Assembly (NCBI RefSeq): GCF_014287435.1
Contig: NZ_JACOPG010000001.1
Span: 124,001 to 188,000 of the forward strand
DNA from: Roseburia lenta
Lineage (GTDB): Bacteria > Bacillota > Clostridia > Lachnospirales > Lachnospiraceae
Direction of reading: 5' to 3'
DNA: 64,000 nt
Made by a program: the position numbers and the translations under genes. Position 1 is the stretch's first letter; every line of letters begins with the position of its first letter. This document shows, one piece after another, positions 1-7,929 of this stretch. Under the pieces are notes generated by a model. It made no database searches. It worked only from the letters and a program-made list of their open reading frames with translations, and was not told the DNA's origin.

Positions 1-138
1 AGCGGTGCGGATGTTGTCCGACATCCTCTGGTACAAAAGATCGTACACGCATACGAGGTCTACGAGAAGAAAGAAGATACGAAAAACAAAAAGAAAAAGG
101 TTGGAAAGACACATGGAAAAGACCGTGGAAGAAAATAA
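1..138 (+). CDS. phoH: PhoH-family ATPase, C-terminal end (partial)
   Basis: Reading frame 1 is open from the window edge and encodes 45 residues before a TAA at 136-138. It contains the stretch DVVRHPLVQKIVHAYEVYE, typical of the very end of PhoH/YbeZ ATPases, followed by a lysine-rich tail. PhoH proteins are cytoplasmic NTPases linked to RNA metabolism. The next genes, an HD-type membrane protein and ybeY, match the phoH-yqfF-ybeY order of Firmicutes. The downstream gene starts inside this one, overlapping it by 26 nt. Only the tail is visible, so domain integrity cannot be judged. Confidence 0.85.
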   Translation, partial: SGADVVRHPLVQKIVHAYEVYEKKEDTKNKKKKVGKTHGKDRGRK

Positions 139-1312
139 TATTTCCAGCAAAAGACTGACATACTGTCTGGGTATGGGACTTCTTTTCCTGGCGGGGCAGG
201 TCTTACTTTGCCTAGGACAAGAGATCCTTTTGGATCAACTTTTATGCCTTGTAACTTTAGACATCAGTTTCTTTCTGATCTTTATGCTTGCCCTGATGAA
301 GCACCGTTTATTAGGAGAACTTCCCCAGAAGCAGTCCGCTTCTTATCAAAAGGTATTTTTATCGGTCTTGCCGGCGTGGGCAGTCCTGCTTGCAGGATCC
401 TTTTGTCCGCATTTTTTTACACCGGTCTTGCTGATCGGCATACTTTTGTTTCCGGCAATGGATGATGTGCTTGCCTTAGGACTTGGACTTTATATGGTCT
501 TACTCTTAGGTATCACACAAAGTCTCAGCCTGTATGAGATCGTCTGCTATAGCCTTTTGGTCATCTGTGGTATTTTATTGACCCCTTATTTGCAGGGCAG
601 GGAAAAGACGTCGTTTTTTGGCATTCATTTGCTTTATTTTGTTCTGGGATTTTTACTGCCGATCGTATTTTATTATCTTTCCCATCACACACTGGGGATC
701 CGACAGGTCTTGTGGGGATTGGGGGATGGCATAGCCTACGCTTTTGTAGTTCTTGCCCTGGTTCCCTGGCTTCTACAAAAAAATCAGACAGAACTGGAAG
801 GATCATATCGGCTTTTTTTGGAAGATACCTATCCGCTGGTCATGGATATCCGACGGTTTTCTATGGCAGAATACAATCACGGCAGGCGGGTTTCGCGTTT
901 AGCGGGGATCTGCGCGGGTGAGATCGGTGCAGATGCACCCTGTGCTATGATGGCAGGATTTTATTACCGACTGGGCAAGATGGAAGGCGAGCCGGAGATT
1001 GACAATGCACTGCGGCTGGCAAACAACCATTGTTTTCCGACTGATGTCATGGCGGTCATGGAGGAATACGGGGGTATTTTGCGCCTGCCACAGACACCGG
1101 AATCGGCGATCGTGCACATGGTAGATGCTCTGGTGACCAAGATCGAACTTTTGGATCAGGATACTATGTCTAGCACATGGAACCAAGATATGGTAATATA
1201 TCAGACGTTGAATGAATTATCGCAAAAGGGGATCTATGACGAGTCGGGGATCAGCATCAATCAGTTTTTGAAGATCCGTGAGAAATTAGTCCGGGAGGAT
1301 TCTTTGTTATGA
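113..1312 (+). CDS. Shortened 7TM-HD-like membrane protein with degenerate HD site
   Basis: This 399-residue protein occupies the position of yqfF/pgpH (7TM receptor with HD phosphodiesterase) between phoH and ybeY. The ATG at 113 is chosen because the in-frame extension to position 5 only repeats phoH coding sequence in another frame. The N-terminal half holds about six to seven hydrophobic helices. The C-terminal part, from about residue 245, resembles the PgpH HD domain. Its line GFYYRLGKMEGE at residues 282-293 aligns with the family's YYHDIGKM, so the metal-binding His-Asp pair is Arg286-Leu287. The large extracellular 7TMR-HDED domain usual in about 700-residue homologs is missing. PgpH enzymes hydrolyse cyclic di-AMP; this copy is probably not catalytic. 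It could act as a structural or sensory remnant. The stop overlaps the ybeY start by 4 nt. Confidence 0.75.
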   Translation: MEKTVEENNISSKRLTYCLGMGLLFLAGQVLLCLGQEILLDQLLCLVTLDISFFLIFMLALMKHRLLGELPQKQSASYQKVFLSVLPAWAVLLAGSFCPHFFTPVLLIGILLFPAMDDVLALGLGLYMVLLLGITQSLSLYEIVCYSLLVICGILLTPYLQGREKTSFFGIHLLYFVLGFLLPIVFYYLSHHTLGIRQVLWGLGDGIAYAFVVLALVPWLLQKNQTELEGSYRLFLEDTYPLVMDIRRFSMAEYNHGRRVSRLAGICAGEIGADAPCAMMAGFYYRLGKMEGEPEIDNALRLANNHCFPTDVMAVMEEYGGILRLPQTPESAIVHMVDALVTKIELLDQDTMSSTWNQDMVIYQTLNELSQKGIYDESGISINQFLKIREKLVREDSLL

Positions 1313-1812
1313 CATTATTATTAGAAGAAGAGGTGGATATCCCATTTTCCTTTGACTACCGCAAGGTGGCAGAGGATGTCATTGATAAGGCTTTGGAAGT
1401 GGAAGAATTTCCATACGAAGTCGAGGTGAGCCTGGTACTTACCGATGACGCGGCGATCCATGAATTAAACCAGCAATTCCGGGAAATGGACCGGTCTACG
1501 GATGTATTGTCTTTTCCTATGATGGATTATCCGGCACCGGGAGACTTTTCTTTGCTTGATCTGTCGGCAACATCAGAAAATGATGAACTGATCTTAGGAG
1601 ATATTGTGATCTCTGTAGATCATGTTTTGGCGCAGGCAAAAGAATACGGACATTCCCGGAAGAGGGAATATGCTTTTTTGATCGCACACAGTATGCTGCA
1701 TCTGATGGGCTATGATCATATGACCCCGGATGAGGCAACCCTTATGGAAGAAAAACAGTCTTATATCTTAGATTTATTACATATTACGAGGGAGGAAGAA
1801 AAGAATGTCTAA
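1309..1812 (+). CDS. ybeY: Endoribonuclease YbeY (rRNA maturation)
   Basis: A 167-residue YbeY/UPF0054 protein, a zinc-dependent single-strand endoribonuclease that takes part in 16S rRNA 3' end maturation and ribosome quality control. The signature HSMLHLMGYDHM near residues 124-135 gives the three zinc-binding histidines in the HxxxHxxxxxH arrangement. Length matches the family at 150-170 residues. The ATG overlaps the stop of the preceding membrane protein in an ATGA junction, suggesting translational coupling. The downstream DUF3048 gene starts 8 nt before its end. Confidence 0.95.
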   Translation: MTLLLEEEVDIPFSFDYRKVAEDVIDKALEVEEFPYEVEVSLVLTDDAAIHELNQQFREMDRSTDVLSFPMMDYPAPGDFSLLDLSATSENDELILGDIVISVDHVLAQAKEYGHSRKREYAFLIAHSMLHLMGYDHMTPDEATLMEEKQSYILDLLHITREEEKNV

Positions 1813-2899
1813 GAAAGCATTGATCGGCATTATCTGTGCCGTTGTAGTGGCGCTCGCAGGAGGCACTGCTGCATTTGTTGTCACCCATCAGAAAAAAGAT
1901 GATGGGCAGACCAAAGAGGTCGTTGAAAAAGAGGAAGAAGTCAACCATGACGGACAGGTCAAATCTTATCTGACCGGAGAATGGGTAGATCAGTCGATCG
2001 GCCGCAGTCGTGCCGTTGCCGTCATGACAGAGAATACCAAAGCGGCTCTGCCACAGTATGGTATCAATTCTGCCGGTGTTTTGTATGAGGCTCCGGTTGA
2101 AGGCTCGATCACCAGAATGATGGCGATCTACGAAGATTATGCCGATCTGACACAGATGGGAAATGTGCGTAGTTGTCGTCCGTATTATGCCCAGTTTGCT
2201 GCAGAGTTTGATGCCATTTATGTGCATTTCGGACAGAGCGTACAGGGCGAGCAACTGCTTGCTACCGGTATCGTGGATAATCTGAGCGGCTTGGACGGAT
2301 CTTTGGGAGATACATTCTACCGTACCAGCGAACATGCTGCACCACACAACGCATATACGAGTGCAGAGGGTATCGCCAGCGGTATTGCAAAGAAGGGGTA
2401 CGACACACAGTATGATGCATCTTATGACGGACACTATATCTTTGCAGAGGATGACAGTCCAAATACCTTATCCGCAGGCACAGACTGTGTGGTTGTAAAG
2501 CCGTATTATTTCTACAACCATCCGTATTTTATTTACAATAAGGATAGCCAGACCTATGCCAGATACCAGTTTGGCGCTGAGCAGATCGACGCTGTGGACG
2601 GTAAGCAGGTAGAGGTTTCGAATATTATTTTCCAGAACGTCAATAATAGTATCTATGAGGGAACCCAGTACTTAAATATTACCGTTTCCGGTTCCGGAGA
2701 AGGTAAGTTCTTTACCCAGGGTAAGATGATCGACATCACATGGCGCAAGGGCGATGACGGTATCACACATTACTATGACAACGACGGCAATGAGATCGTT
2801 TTAAATCAGGGTAAGACATGGGTATGCATCATCCAGAGTCAGTATGCAGATGACTCCGCATTCTATGCGACCGAAGAGGAATTCTCATCAGCACAGTAA
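1805..2899 (+). CDS. DUF3048 domain protein, membrane-anchored (YerB-like)
   Basis: A 364-residue secreted or membrane-tethered protein. One hydrophobic helix (about residues 5-27, after MSKK) is followed by a lysine- and glutamate-rich linker, with no lipobox cysteine, so it is likely an N-terminal anchor. The body matches the two-part DUF3048 family of B. subtilis YerB: a segment with AVMTENTKAALPQYG and the motif GNVRSCRPYY, then the C-terminal half containing the KMIDITWRKGDD stretch. Its biochemical function is not established. It overlaps ybeY by 8 nt and precedes a flippase by 17 nt, so it is probably cotranscribed with both, consistent with a cell-envelope role. Confidence 0.85.
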   Translation: MSKKALIGIICAVVVALAGGTAAFVVTHQKKDDGQTKEVVEKEEEVNHDGQVKSYLTGEWVDQSIGRSRAVAVMTENTKAALPQYGINSAGVLYEAPVEGSITRMMAIYEDYADLTQMGNVRSCRPYYAQFAAEFDAIYVHFGQSVQGEQLLATGIVDNLSGLDGSLGDTFYRTSEHAAPHNAYTSAEGIASGIAKKGYDTQYDASYDGHYIFAEDDSPNTLSAGTDCVVVKPYYFYNHPYFIYNKDSQTYARYQFGAEQIDAVDGKQVEVSNIIFQNVNNSIYEGTQYLNITVSGSGEGKFFTQGKMIDITWRKGDDGITHYYDNDGNEIVLNQGKTWVCIIQSQYADDSAFYATEEEFSSAQ

Positions 2900-2916
2900 G
2901 AGTTAAGAGGTAAAAA

Positions 2917-4581
2917 TTGGGTAAGTCAAAGAACAGTGATGCCAGTTTTATTATGCAGGGATCCATCCTTGCCATTGCATCCATTATCAGCCGTATCGTG
3001 GGACTTATTTATCGTATCCCGTTGACGGCGATCATTGGAAAGACGGGTAATGATTATTATGGAACGGCATACAGTATATACAATATTATATTGATCATGT
3101 CATCATTCAGTCTGCCGCTGGCGGTCTCCAAACTGGTCGCATCCAGAATGGGAAATGGCAGAGCAAAAGATGCTTTCCGGGTATTTAAGGGAGCGCTTGG
3201 ATTTGCTATCGTTAGTGGCGGGCTTGGTGCTTTGCTCTTGTATTTTGGTGCCGATTACTTTACCGGGACACTGCTAAAGACACCTTTGAGTGCAATCGCT
3301 CTTAAGGTTCTGGCACCGACCGTATTTGTCGTGGCTCTGCTCGGTGTATTCCGAGGATTTTTCCAGGGCTTAAATACCATGATGCCGAGTGCCTTTTCCC
3401 AGGTAGCGGAGCAGATCTTAAATGCCATCGTCAGTGTGGTTGCCGCTTATATGCTTTATTCCTACGGAAAGAGGGTAGGAGCGGTATTAGGTGATGCGGA
3501 TGCTTACGCGGCAGCCTATGGTGCTGCGGGTGGAACCCTTGGTACGGCGGCAGGTGCCTTTCTGGCTTTCCTATTTGTGCTCTTTGTTTATCTGGTCTAT
3601 CGGAAACGCTTTAAAAAGCGTATGCGGCGCGACCATCATCGCGAGCAGGAGTCCTATGGACATGTATTAAAGATGCTTTTACTGACCATTTTCCCGATCC
3701 TGCTCAGCACGATCGTTTACAATGTCAGCACCCTTATTGACCAGGGGGTATTTAAAAATATCGCATCTTTACAAGGCTATTCCGCAAAGCAGATTTCGGA
3801 ATGGTGGGGTGTATATTCCGGTCAGTTTATTGTTCTGACCAATGTGCCGATCTCCATTGCATCTTCTTTGGCGGCATCCAGTGTACCGAGTCTTTCTACA
3901 GCATACCATGCCAAAGATTTTGATACGGTAAATCGACAGATCTCTCTGGCGACACGTTTTATTATGGTCATTGCAATTCCGTCAACGATTGGCATGGCAA
4001 TCTTGGGCAGACCGCTCAACCTGCTTTTATTCCATGATGGAGACAAGACGACTATGATGATCATGCTGCTGGGAACCATTTCCATTGCACTCTTTGGACT
4101 ATCGACCCTGACCAATGGACTTTTGCAGGGGATCGACCGCATGAAGACACCGGTTATCAATGCTGTGATCTCTTTGTTGGTACATGTCATAGCCTTATTC
4201 CTTTTGATGGAACTGTTTGATCTGAATATCTATGCGGTCGTGATCGCTAATAATATTTACGGACTGTGTGTCTGCATCTTAAATGATCTGGCACTGCGCC
4301 GTTATAGTGGAGCAAGCGTGAATCTGCAAAAGACCTATATCATTCCGCTGTTTGCGTCCATCGTGATGGGAATCGGAGTTTTCCTGTCCTATGAACTGGT
4401 GCACAAGATCATCAATTCCAATGCAATTGCAACGATTCTTAGTATCTGTGTCGGTGTTCTGATCTACTTTGTTCTGCTTTTGCTGATGAAGGGACTGACA
4501 GAATCCGAACTGGCGCGTATGCCAAAAGGCAATACTATCATTGCGCTGGCAAAGAAAATGCACTTGTTGCAGGAATCATGA
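2917..4581 (+). CDS. MOP-superfamily flippase (SpoVB/MurJ-like)
   Basis: A 554-residue polytopic membrane protein with about 14 predicted helices. It resembles the polysaccharide biosynthesis/MVF group that includes SpoVB, YtgP and MurJ, which move lipid-linked cell-wall precursors across the membrane. The N-terminus GSILAIASIISRIVGLIYRIP and the later GLLQGIDRMKTPVINA segment are characteristic. It starts at TTG 2917, 6 nt after an AAGAGG ribosome-binding site, and no nearby ATG fits. Whether it flips lipid II or another lipid-linked sugar cannot be told from sequence. A strong hairpin lies just downstream at 4600-4646. Confidence 0.88.
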   Translation: MGKSKNSDASFIMQGSILAIASIISRIVGLIYRIPLTAIIGKTGNDYYGTAYSIYNIILIMSSFSLPLAVSKLVASRMGNGRAKDAFRVFKGALGFAIVSGGLGALLLYFGADYFTGTLLKTPLSAIALKVLAPTVFVVALLGVFRGFFQGLNTMMPSAFSQVAEQILNAIVSVVAAYMLYSYGKRVGAVLGDADAYAAAYGAAGGTLGTAAGAFLAFLFVLFVYLVYRKRFKKRMRRDHHREQESYGHVLKMLLLTIFPILLSTIVYNVSTLIDQGVFKNIASLQGYSAKQISEWWGVYSGQFIVLTNVPISIASSLAASSVPSLSTAYHAKDFDTVNRQISLATRFIMVIAIPSTIGMAILGRPLNLLLFHDGDKTTMMIMLLGTISIALFGLSTLTNGLLQGIDRMKTPVINAVISLLVHVIALFLLMELFDLNIYAVVIANNIYGLCVCILNDLALRRYSGASVNLQKTYIIPLFASIVMGIGVFLSYELVHKIINSNAIATILSICVGVLIYFVLLLLMKGLTESELARMPKGNTIIALAKKMHLLQES

Positions 4582-4599
4582 ATATATTTTTTTGAAATG

Positions 4600-4655
4600 C
4601 AAATACTGTTTGTGGTGATGAAAATGAAACGAACAAACAGTATTTGTATTTTTTT
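4600..4655 (+). terminator. Terminator-like hairpin enclosing next gene's start
   Basis: The arms 4600-4613 (CAAATACTGTTTGT) and 4633-4646 are perfect 14-bp complements around a 19-nt loop, followed by TATTTTTTT at 4647-4655. This is the form of an intrinsic terminator for the flippase gene. The loop holds GGTGATG and both plausible start codons (4618, 4624) of the following small membrane gene, so the right arm and the T tract are also coding sequence. Confidence 0.7.
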
Positions 4656-4983
4656 ATGTATTGGACTGGTGGCTCTGGCACTCATCTTTTTTGCCATTGC
4701 AAAAACAAGTGAAAAAGACCAGAGAGAGGCGGAGGAAGAAGACAGGATGCTTCTGACCGAAAATTCCAGCATACCAAGTGCCAGTGAAAACCAGGCAAAG
4801 TATATGGTGCTCTTAGAAAATGACACGGTCGTAGTTTATGAGATCGTTGACTGGAAAAAGTATCTGACGACGGATATCGCAAAGGAGCGCCTGCCGGAAG
4901 ATGTGGTCGAAGACTTAAGAGACGGCATGGATTTTTCCAGCGAAAAAGATCTCTTTGCCTTTTTGGAAAATTACAGCAGTTAG
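4624..4983 (+). CDS. Small single-pass membrane protein, unknown function
   Basis: A 119-residue protein with one N-terminal hydrophobic segment (ICIFLCIGLVALALIFFAI) after KRTNS, then an acidic hydrophilic region. The C-terminal 60 residues contain a compact domain around YMVLLENDTVVVYEI and ending in FAFLENYSS, resembling small extracytoplasmic proteins of clostridia whose role is not known to me; a BofC-like fold is possible. The start at ATG 4624 is preferred over 4597 and 4618 because GGTGAT at 4614-4619 gives a spaced ribosome-binding site. The start lies in the loop of a terminator-like hairpin. It may be expressed by read-through from the flippase operon. Confidence 0.65.
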   Translation: MKRTNSICIFLCIGLVALALIFFAIAKTSEKDQREAEEEDRMLLTENSSIPSASENQAKYMVLLENDTVVVYEIVDWKKYLTTDIAKERLPEDVVEDLRDGMDFSSEKDLFAFLENYSS

Positions 4984-5007
4984 TTATATAAAACTGCCTC
5001 GCCAGTG

Positions 5008-5036
5008 TTGAGAATTGACAGGGCTTATGCTACAAT
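5008..5036 (+). promoter_or_regulatory. Sigma-A promoter of the flavoprotein-mutSL operon
   Basis: TTGAGA at 5008-5013 and TACAAT at 5031-5036 are 17 nt apart, with a TG extension just before the -10 (TGCTACAAT). The expected transcript start is near 5043, eleven bases ahead of the ATG at 5054. This rules out the upstream in-frame GTG at 5042 as the start. Confidence 0.75.
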
Positions 5037-5053
5037 GACATGTGGTGATTTTT

Positions 5054-6307
5054 ATGAAGAATACTAGTAGTAGGGGATATGATGTCATTGTGGCAGGCGG
5101 TGGAGCCGCAGGTATGATGGCGGCTATTTTTGCAGCCAGAGCCGGTGCATCTGTCCTTGTGATCGAATTTAATGATAGACTTGGAAAAAAGATTTTGGCG
5201 ACCGGAAACGGCAAGTGTAATTACACCAACCGGGCTATAGACCTGCACAATTATTATGGAGCCGACAGGGCTTTCTTAGAGCAGGTCTTTGCTGCCTTTT
5301 CAGAGCAGGATACGGAAGATTTCTTTCGAGGGCTTGGCATTGAGCCCTATGAACAGGAGGGGCTTTTGTATCCGCGGAGCAAGCAGGCAAAGAGTGTTCA
5401 GGAGGCTTTATTACAAGAGATCCAAAGGCTGTCTGTGACGCTGGTCATGGAAAAACAGGTCAAGCGTATCGAAATGACAGATCCGGGATTTCTCGTTACT
5501 ACGGCGGATAAAGAGACCTTTACGGCAGGAAGCGTCATTCTTGCCTGTGGCGGCAAGGCATCTGCTATCCGTGGCAGCCGAGGGGACGGTTATTATCTGG
5601 CGTCCTGTCTGGGGCATGAGATCGCAGAGCCGGTACCGGCACTTGTGCAACTGCATGCGGCGGATCCTTTGGTAAAAATGGCTGCGGGTGTTCGGGCAGA
5701 TGCCGGGATCACGACCTGGATCGACGATAAGAAGACCGCTTTCTGGCGGGGAGAATTACAGATCACTGATTATGGGCTTTCAGGCATTGTAGTCTTTCAG
5801 TCCAGCCGGCTGGCGGCATATGGACTCTTGGAGAAAAAAGATGTCTGTCTGGAAGTGGACTTTTTGCCAGAGTATGCTAAGACAGAGGCGGAAGGACTCT
5901 TACAGAGACGTTTGCAGATGCGGGAAGGAAACCTGACCTTGGAGCAGAGTTTACAGGGACTCTTGCACGACAAACTGATCGCCCCGATCTTAAAAAGAGC
6001 CGGGCTTTCGGCAGAAAAACTGGCAGGAGATTGTGACAAAGAGGATGTGACCCGCCTCTTGGCAGCCCTGCGTCATTATGTAGTAAAGATCACGGATACC
6101 CATGGATTTTCCAATGCGCAGGTTACGGCAGGCGGCGTAAAGACCGACAGGATCGATCCAAAGACTATGGAATCTGAACTTGTGCCGGGACTTTTCTTTG
6201 CAGGAGAAGTCCTTGATGTGGACGGTATCTGTGGAGGCTATAATCTGCAATGGGCCTGGTCCAGCGGAGCCCTTGCAGGCATGCATTGTATAGGAAAAAG
6301 AAAATGA
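5054..6307 (+). CDS. NAD(P)/FAD-dependent oxidoreductase, HI0933/BaiN family
   Basis: A 417-residue flavoprotein. The N-terminal Rossmann motif GGGAAGMMAAIFAARAG binds the FAD ADP moiety, followed by the acidic end of strand 2 (VLVIEF). The family signature GKKILATGNGKCNYTN comes next, and the C-terminal GLFFAGEVLDVDGICGGYN closes the FAD site. This pattern defines the HI0933-like/BaiN group, whose members include a bile-acid-pathway flavoprotein but whose general substrate is unknown. I would not infer bile-acid activity here, since the gene sits with DNA-repair genes. The start at ATG 5054 has GGTGAT as ribosome-binding site. It overlaps the next gene by 4 nt (ATGA). Confidence 0.88.
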   Translation: MKNTSSRGYDVIVAGGGAAGMMAAIFAARAGASVLVIEFNDRLGKKILATGNGKCNYTNRAIDLHNYYGADRAFLEQVFAAFSEQDTEDFFRGLGIEPYEQEGLLYPRSKQAKSVQEALLQEIQRLSVTLVMEKQVKRIEMTDPGFLVTTADKETFTAGSVILACGGKASAIRGSRGDGYYLASCLGHEIAEPVPALVQLHAADPLVKMAAGVRADAGITTWIDDKKTAFWRGELQITDYGLSGIVVFQSSRLAAYGLLEKKDVCLEVDFLPEYAKTEAEGLLQRRLQMREGNLTLEQSLQGLLHDKLIAPILKRAGLSAEKLAGDCDKEDVTRLLAALRHYVVKITDTHGFSNAQVTAGGVKTDRIDPKTMESELVPGLFFAGEVLDVDGICGGYNLQWAWSSGALAGMHCIGKRK

Positions 6308-7929
6308 TCTTAATCAGACAGTTAAAGGTTGCCGTGTCGGAGCAGGAGACAGAAGGCATACGGCAGGCGGTCGCAAAGAAAATACATATTACGGTGGCAT
6401 CGATCTACGAGATAGAGATCTTGAAGCGTTCGATCGACGCAAGGAAAAAGCCGGATCTTTTTTATATTTATACCGTGGCGGTTCGTCTGGACATCCATCA
6501 GGAAAAGAAGTTACTAAAGAAATGCGCAAAGGATACGGACATTTCCCTGTATCAACCGATGACTTTTCAGATGCCAAAGAGCGGAGAACAGCCACTCTCT
6601 AAGCGCCCGGTTATTGTCGGTATGGGACCGGCAGGGCTTTTTTGCGGGCTTTTGCTGGCACGCGCCGGTTTTTCACCCATCCTTTTGGAAAGAGGACGCG
6701 CAGTCGAAGATAGACAGGCGGATGTGGAAAAATTCTGGCAGACCGGATTGCTTGATACAGAGTCCAACGTGCAGTTTGGTGAGGGCGGAGCCGGAACCTT
6801 TTCGGATGGTAAATTAAATACATTGACTAAGGACAAGACCGGCAGAAATCAATTTGTTTTGCAGACTTTTGTGGAATTTGGGGCACCAAGGCAGATCCTT
6901 TGGGATGCAAAGCCACATATCGGTACGGACATCCTGCAGGAAGTCGTAAAGAATATGCGACAGGAGATCCGGCGCCTTGGTGGACTTGTCTATTTTGAGA
7001 CAAAGTTTGAGGATTTCGAGGTCAAGGATGGCGTTTTGTCTGCCTTAAAGATCCGACAGGCAGGTCTAAATGAGAGCATTAGGCTGGATGCCGGAGTGGC
7101 GGTGCTTGCCTTAGGACACAGTGCCAGAGATTCCTTTCAGATGCTTTATGAGGGCGGACTCTCCATGAGTGCTAAGGAATTTGCGGTCGGACTGCGCATT
7201 GAACATCCACAGACCATGATCCAGGAGGCGCAATACGGTAAGGATGCGCCGGGCTTTTTGGCGGCAGCCCCTTATAAGATGGCAACCAAATTAAAAAACG
7301 GACGTGGTGTCTATTCCTTTTGTATGTGTCCGGGTGGCTATGTCGTCAATGCATCTTCCATGCAGGAACATCTGGCGGTCAACGGTATGAGTTATTCCAA
7401 GCGGGATTCTGCCAATGCCAACAGTGCCATTGTGGTTTCCGTGGGGGCGGGCGAGTATGCCCTAGATGATCCCATGGGAGCGATCGCTTATCAGATGGCA
7501 CTGGAAAAGAAGGCTTATACCCTGGCAAAGGGAGCCGTTCCCCAGCAGTTATACGGTGATTTTTGCAGCAATGTCAAAAGTTCTTCCTATGGCGATTTTG
7601 CTTCGCTTACCAAGGGAAAGACAGATTTTGCCAATCTGCGGGAACTTTTTTCTGAGGAGATCAATGCATCTTTTGTGGAGGGCATGACCTTGTTCGGACA
7701 TAAAATGACAGGCTTTGACCGAAAAGATGCCATATTATCTGGCATTGAAAGCAGGACATCTTCGCCTATCCGCATCCATAGAGACGGATCCTTTGTCGGC
7801 AGTGTGGAGGGGATATATCCTTGCGGAGAAGGTGCCGGTTATGCAGGCGGGATCACGTCTGCTGCCATGGATGGCATGAAAGTTGCAGAAGAGATTATAA
7901 AGAGATATCAGGTGAATTATGAATCATAA
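6304..7929 (+). CDS. FAD-dependent oxidoreductase, COG2509 type
   Basis: A 541-residue flavoprotein of the uncharacterised dehydrogenase group COG2509. An N-terminal region of about 90 residues rich in charged residues precedes the dinucleotide-binding motif VIVGMGPAGLFCGLLLARAG near residue 105. The next signature, NVQFGEGGAGTFSDGKLNT, and the C-terminal YPCGEGAGYAGGITSAAMDG, are hallmarks of the family. The substrate is unknown. The ATG at 6304 overlaps the stop of the upstream flavoprotein by 4 nt and the mutS ATG lies inside its last codons, so the three are probably translationally coupled. Confidence 0.88.
   Translation: MILIRQLKVAVSEQETEGIRQAVAKKIHITVASIYEIEILKRSIDARKKPDLFYIYTVAVRLDIHQEKKLLKKCAKDTDISLYQPMTFQMPKSGEQPLSKRPVIVGMGPAGLFCGLLLARAGFSPILLERGRAVEDRQADVEKFWQTGLLDTESNVQFGEGGAGTFSDGKLNTLTKDKTGRNQFVLQTFVEFGAPRQILWDAKPHIGTDILQEVVKNMRQEIRRLGGLVYFETKFEDFEVKDGVLSALKIRQAGLNESIRLDAGVAVLALGHSARDSFQMLYEGGLSMSAKEFAVGLRIEHPQTMIQEAQYGKDAPGFLAAAPYKMATKLKNGRGVYSFCMCPGGYVVNASSMQEHLAVNGMSYSKRDSANANSAIVVSVGAGEYALDDPMGAIAYQMALEKKAYTLAKGAVPQQLYGDFCSNVKSSSYGDFASLTKGKTDFANLRELFSEEINASFVEGMTLFGHKMTGFDRKDAILSGIESRTSSPIRIHRDGSFVGSVEGIYPCGEGAGYAGGITSAAMDGMKVAEEIIKRYQVNYES

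Noticed and set aside
1784..2434. A 216-codon minus-strand open frame opposite the DUF3048 gene
   Set aside because: It lies wholly antisense to a well-supported gene and has a Cys/His/Ile-rich composition typical of shadow frames.
5015..5036. TTGACA at 5015-5020 as -35 with TACAAT
   Set aside because: Only 10 nt separate the hexamers; TTGAGA at 5008 gives the proper 17-nt spacing.
5042..5056. GTG 5042 as the start of the first flavoprotein gene
   Set aside because: It would precede the predicted transcript start, and ATG 5054 has the GGTGAT ribosome-binding site.
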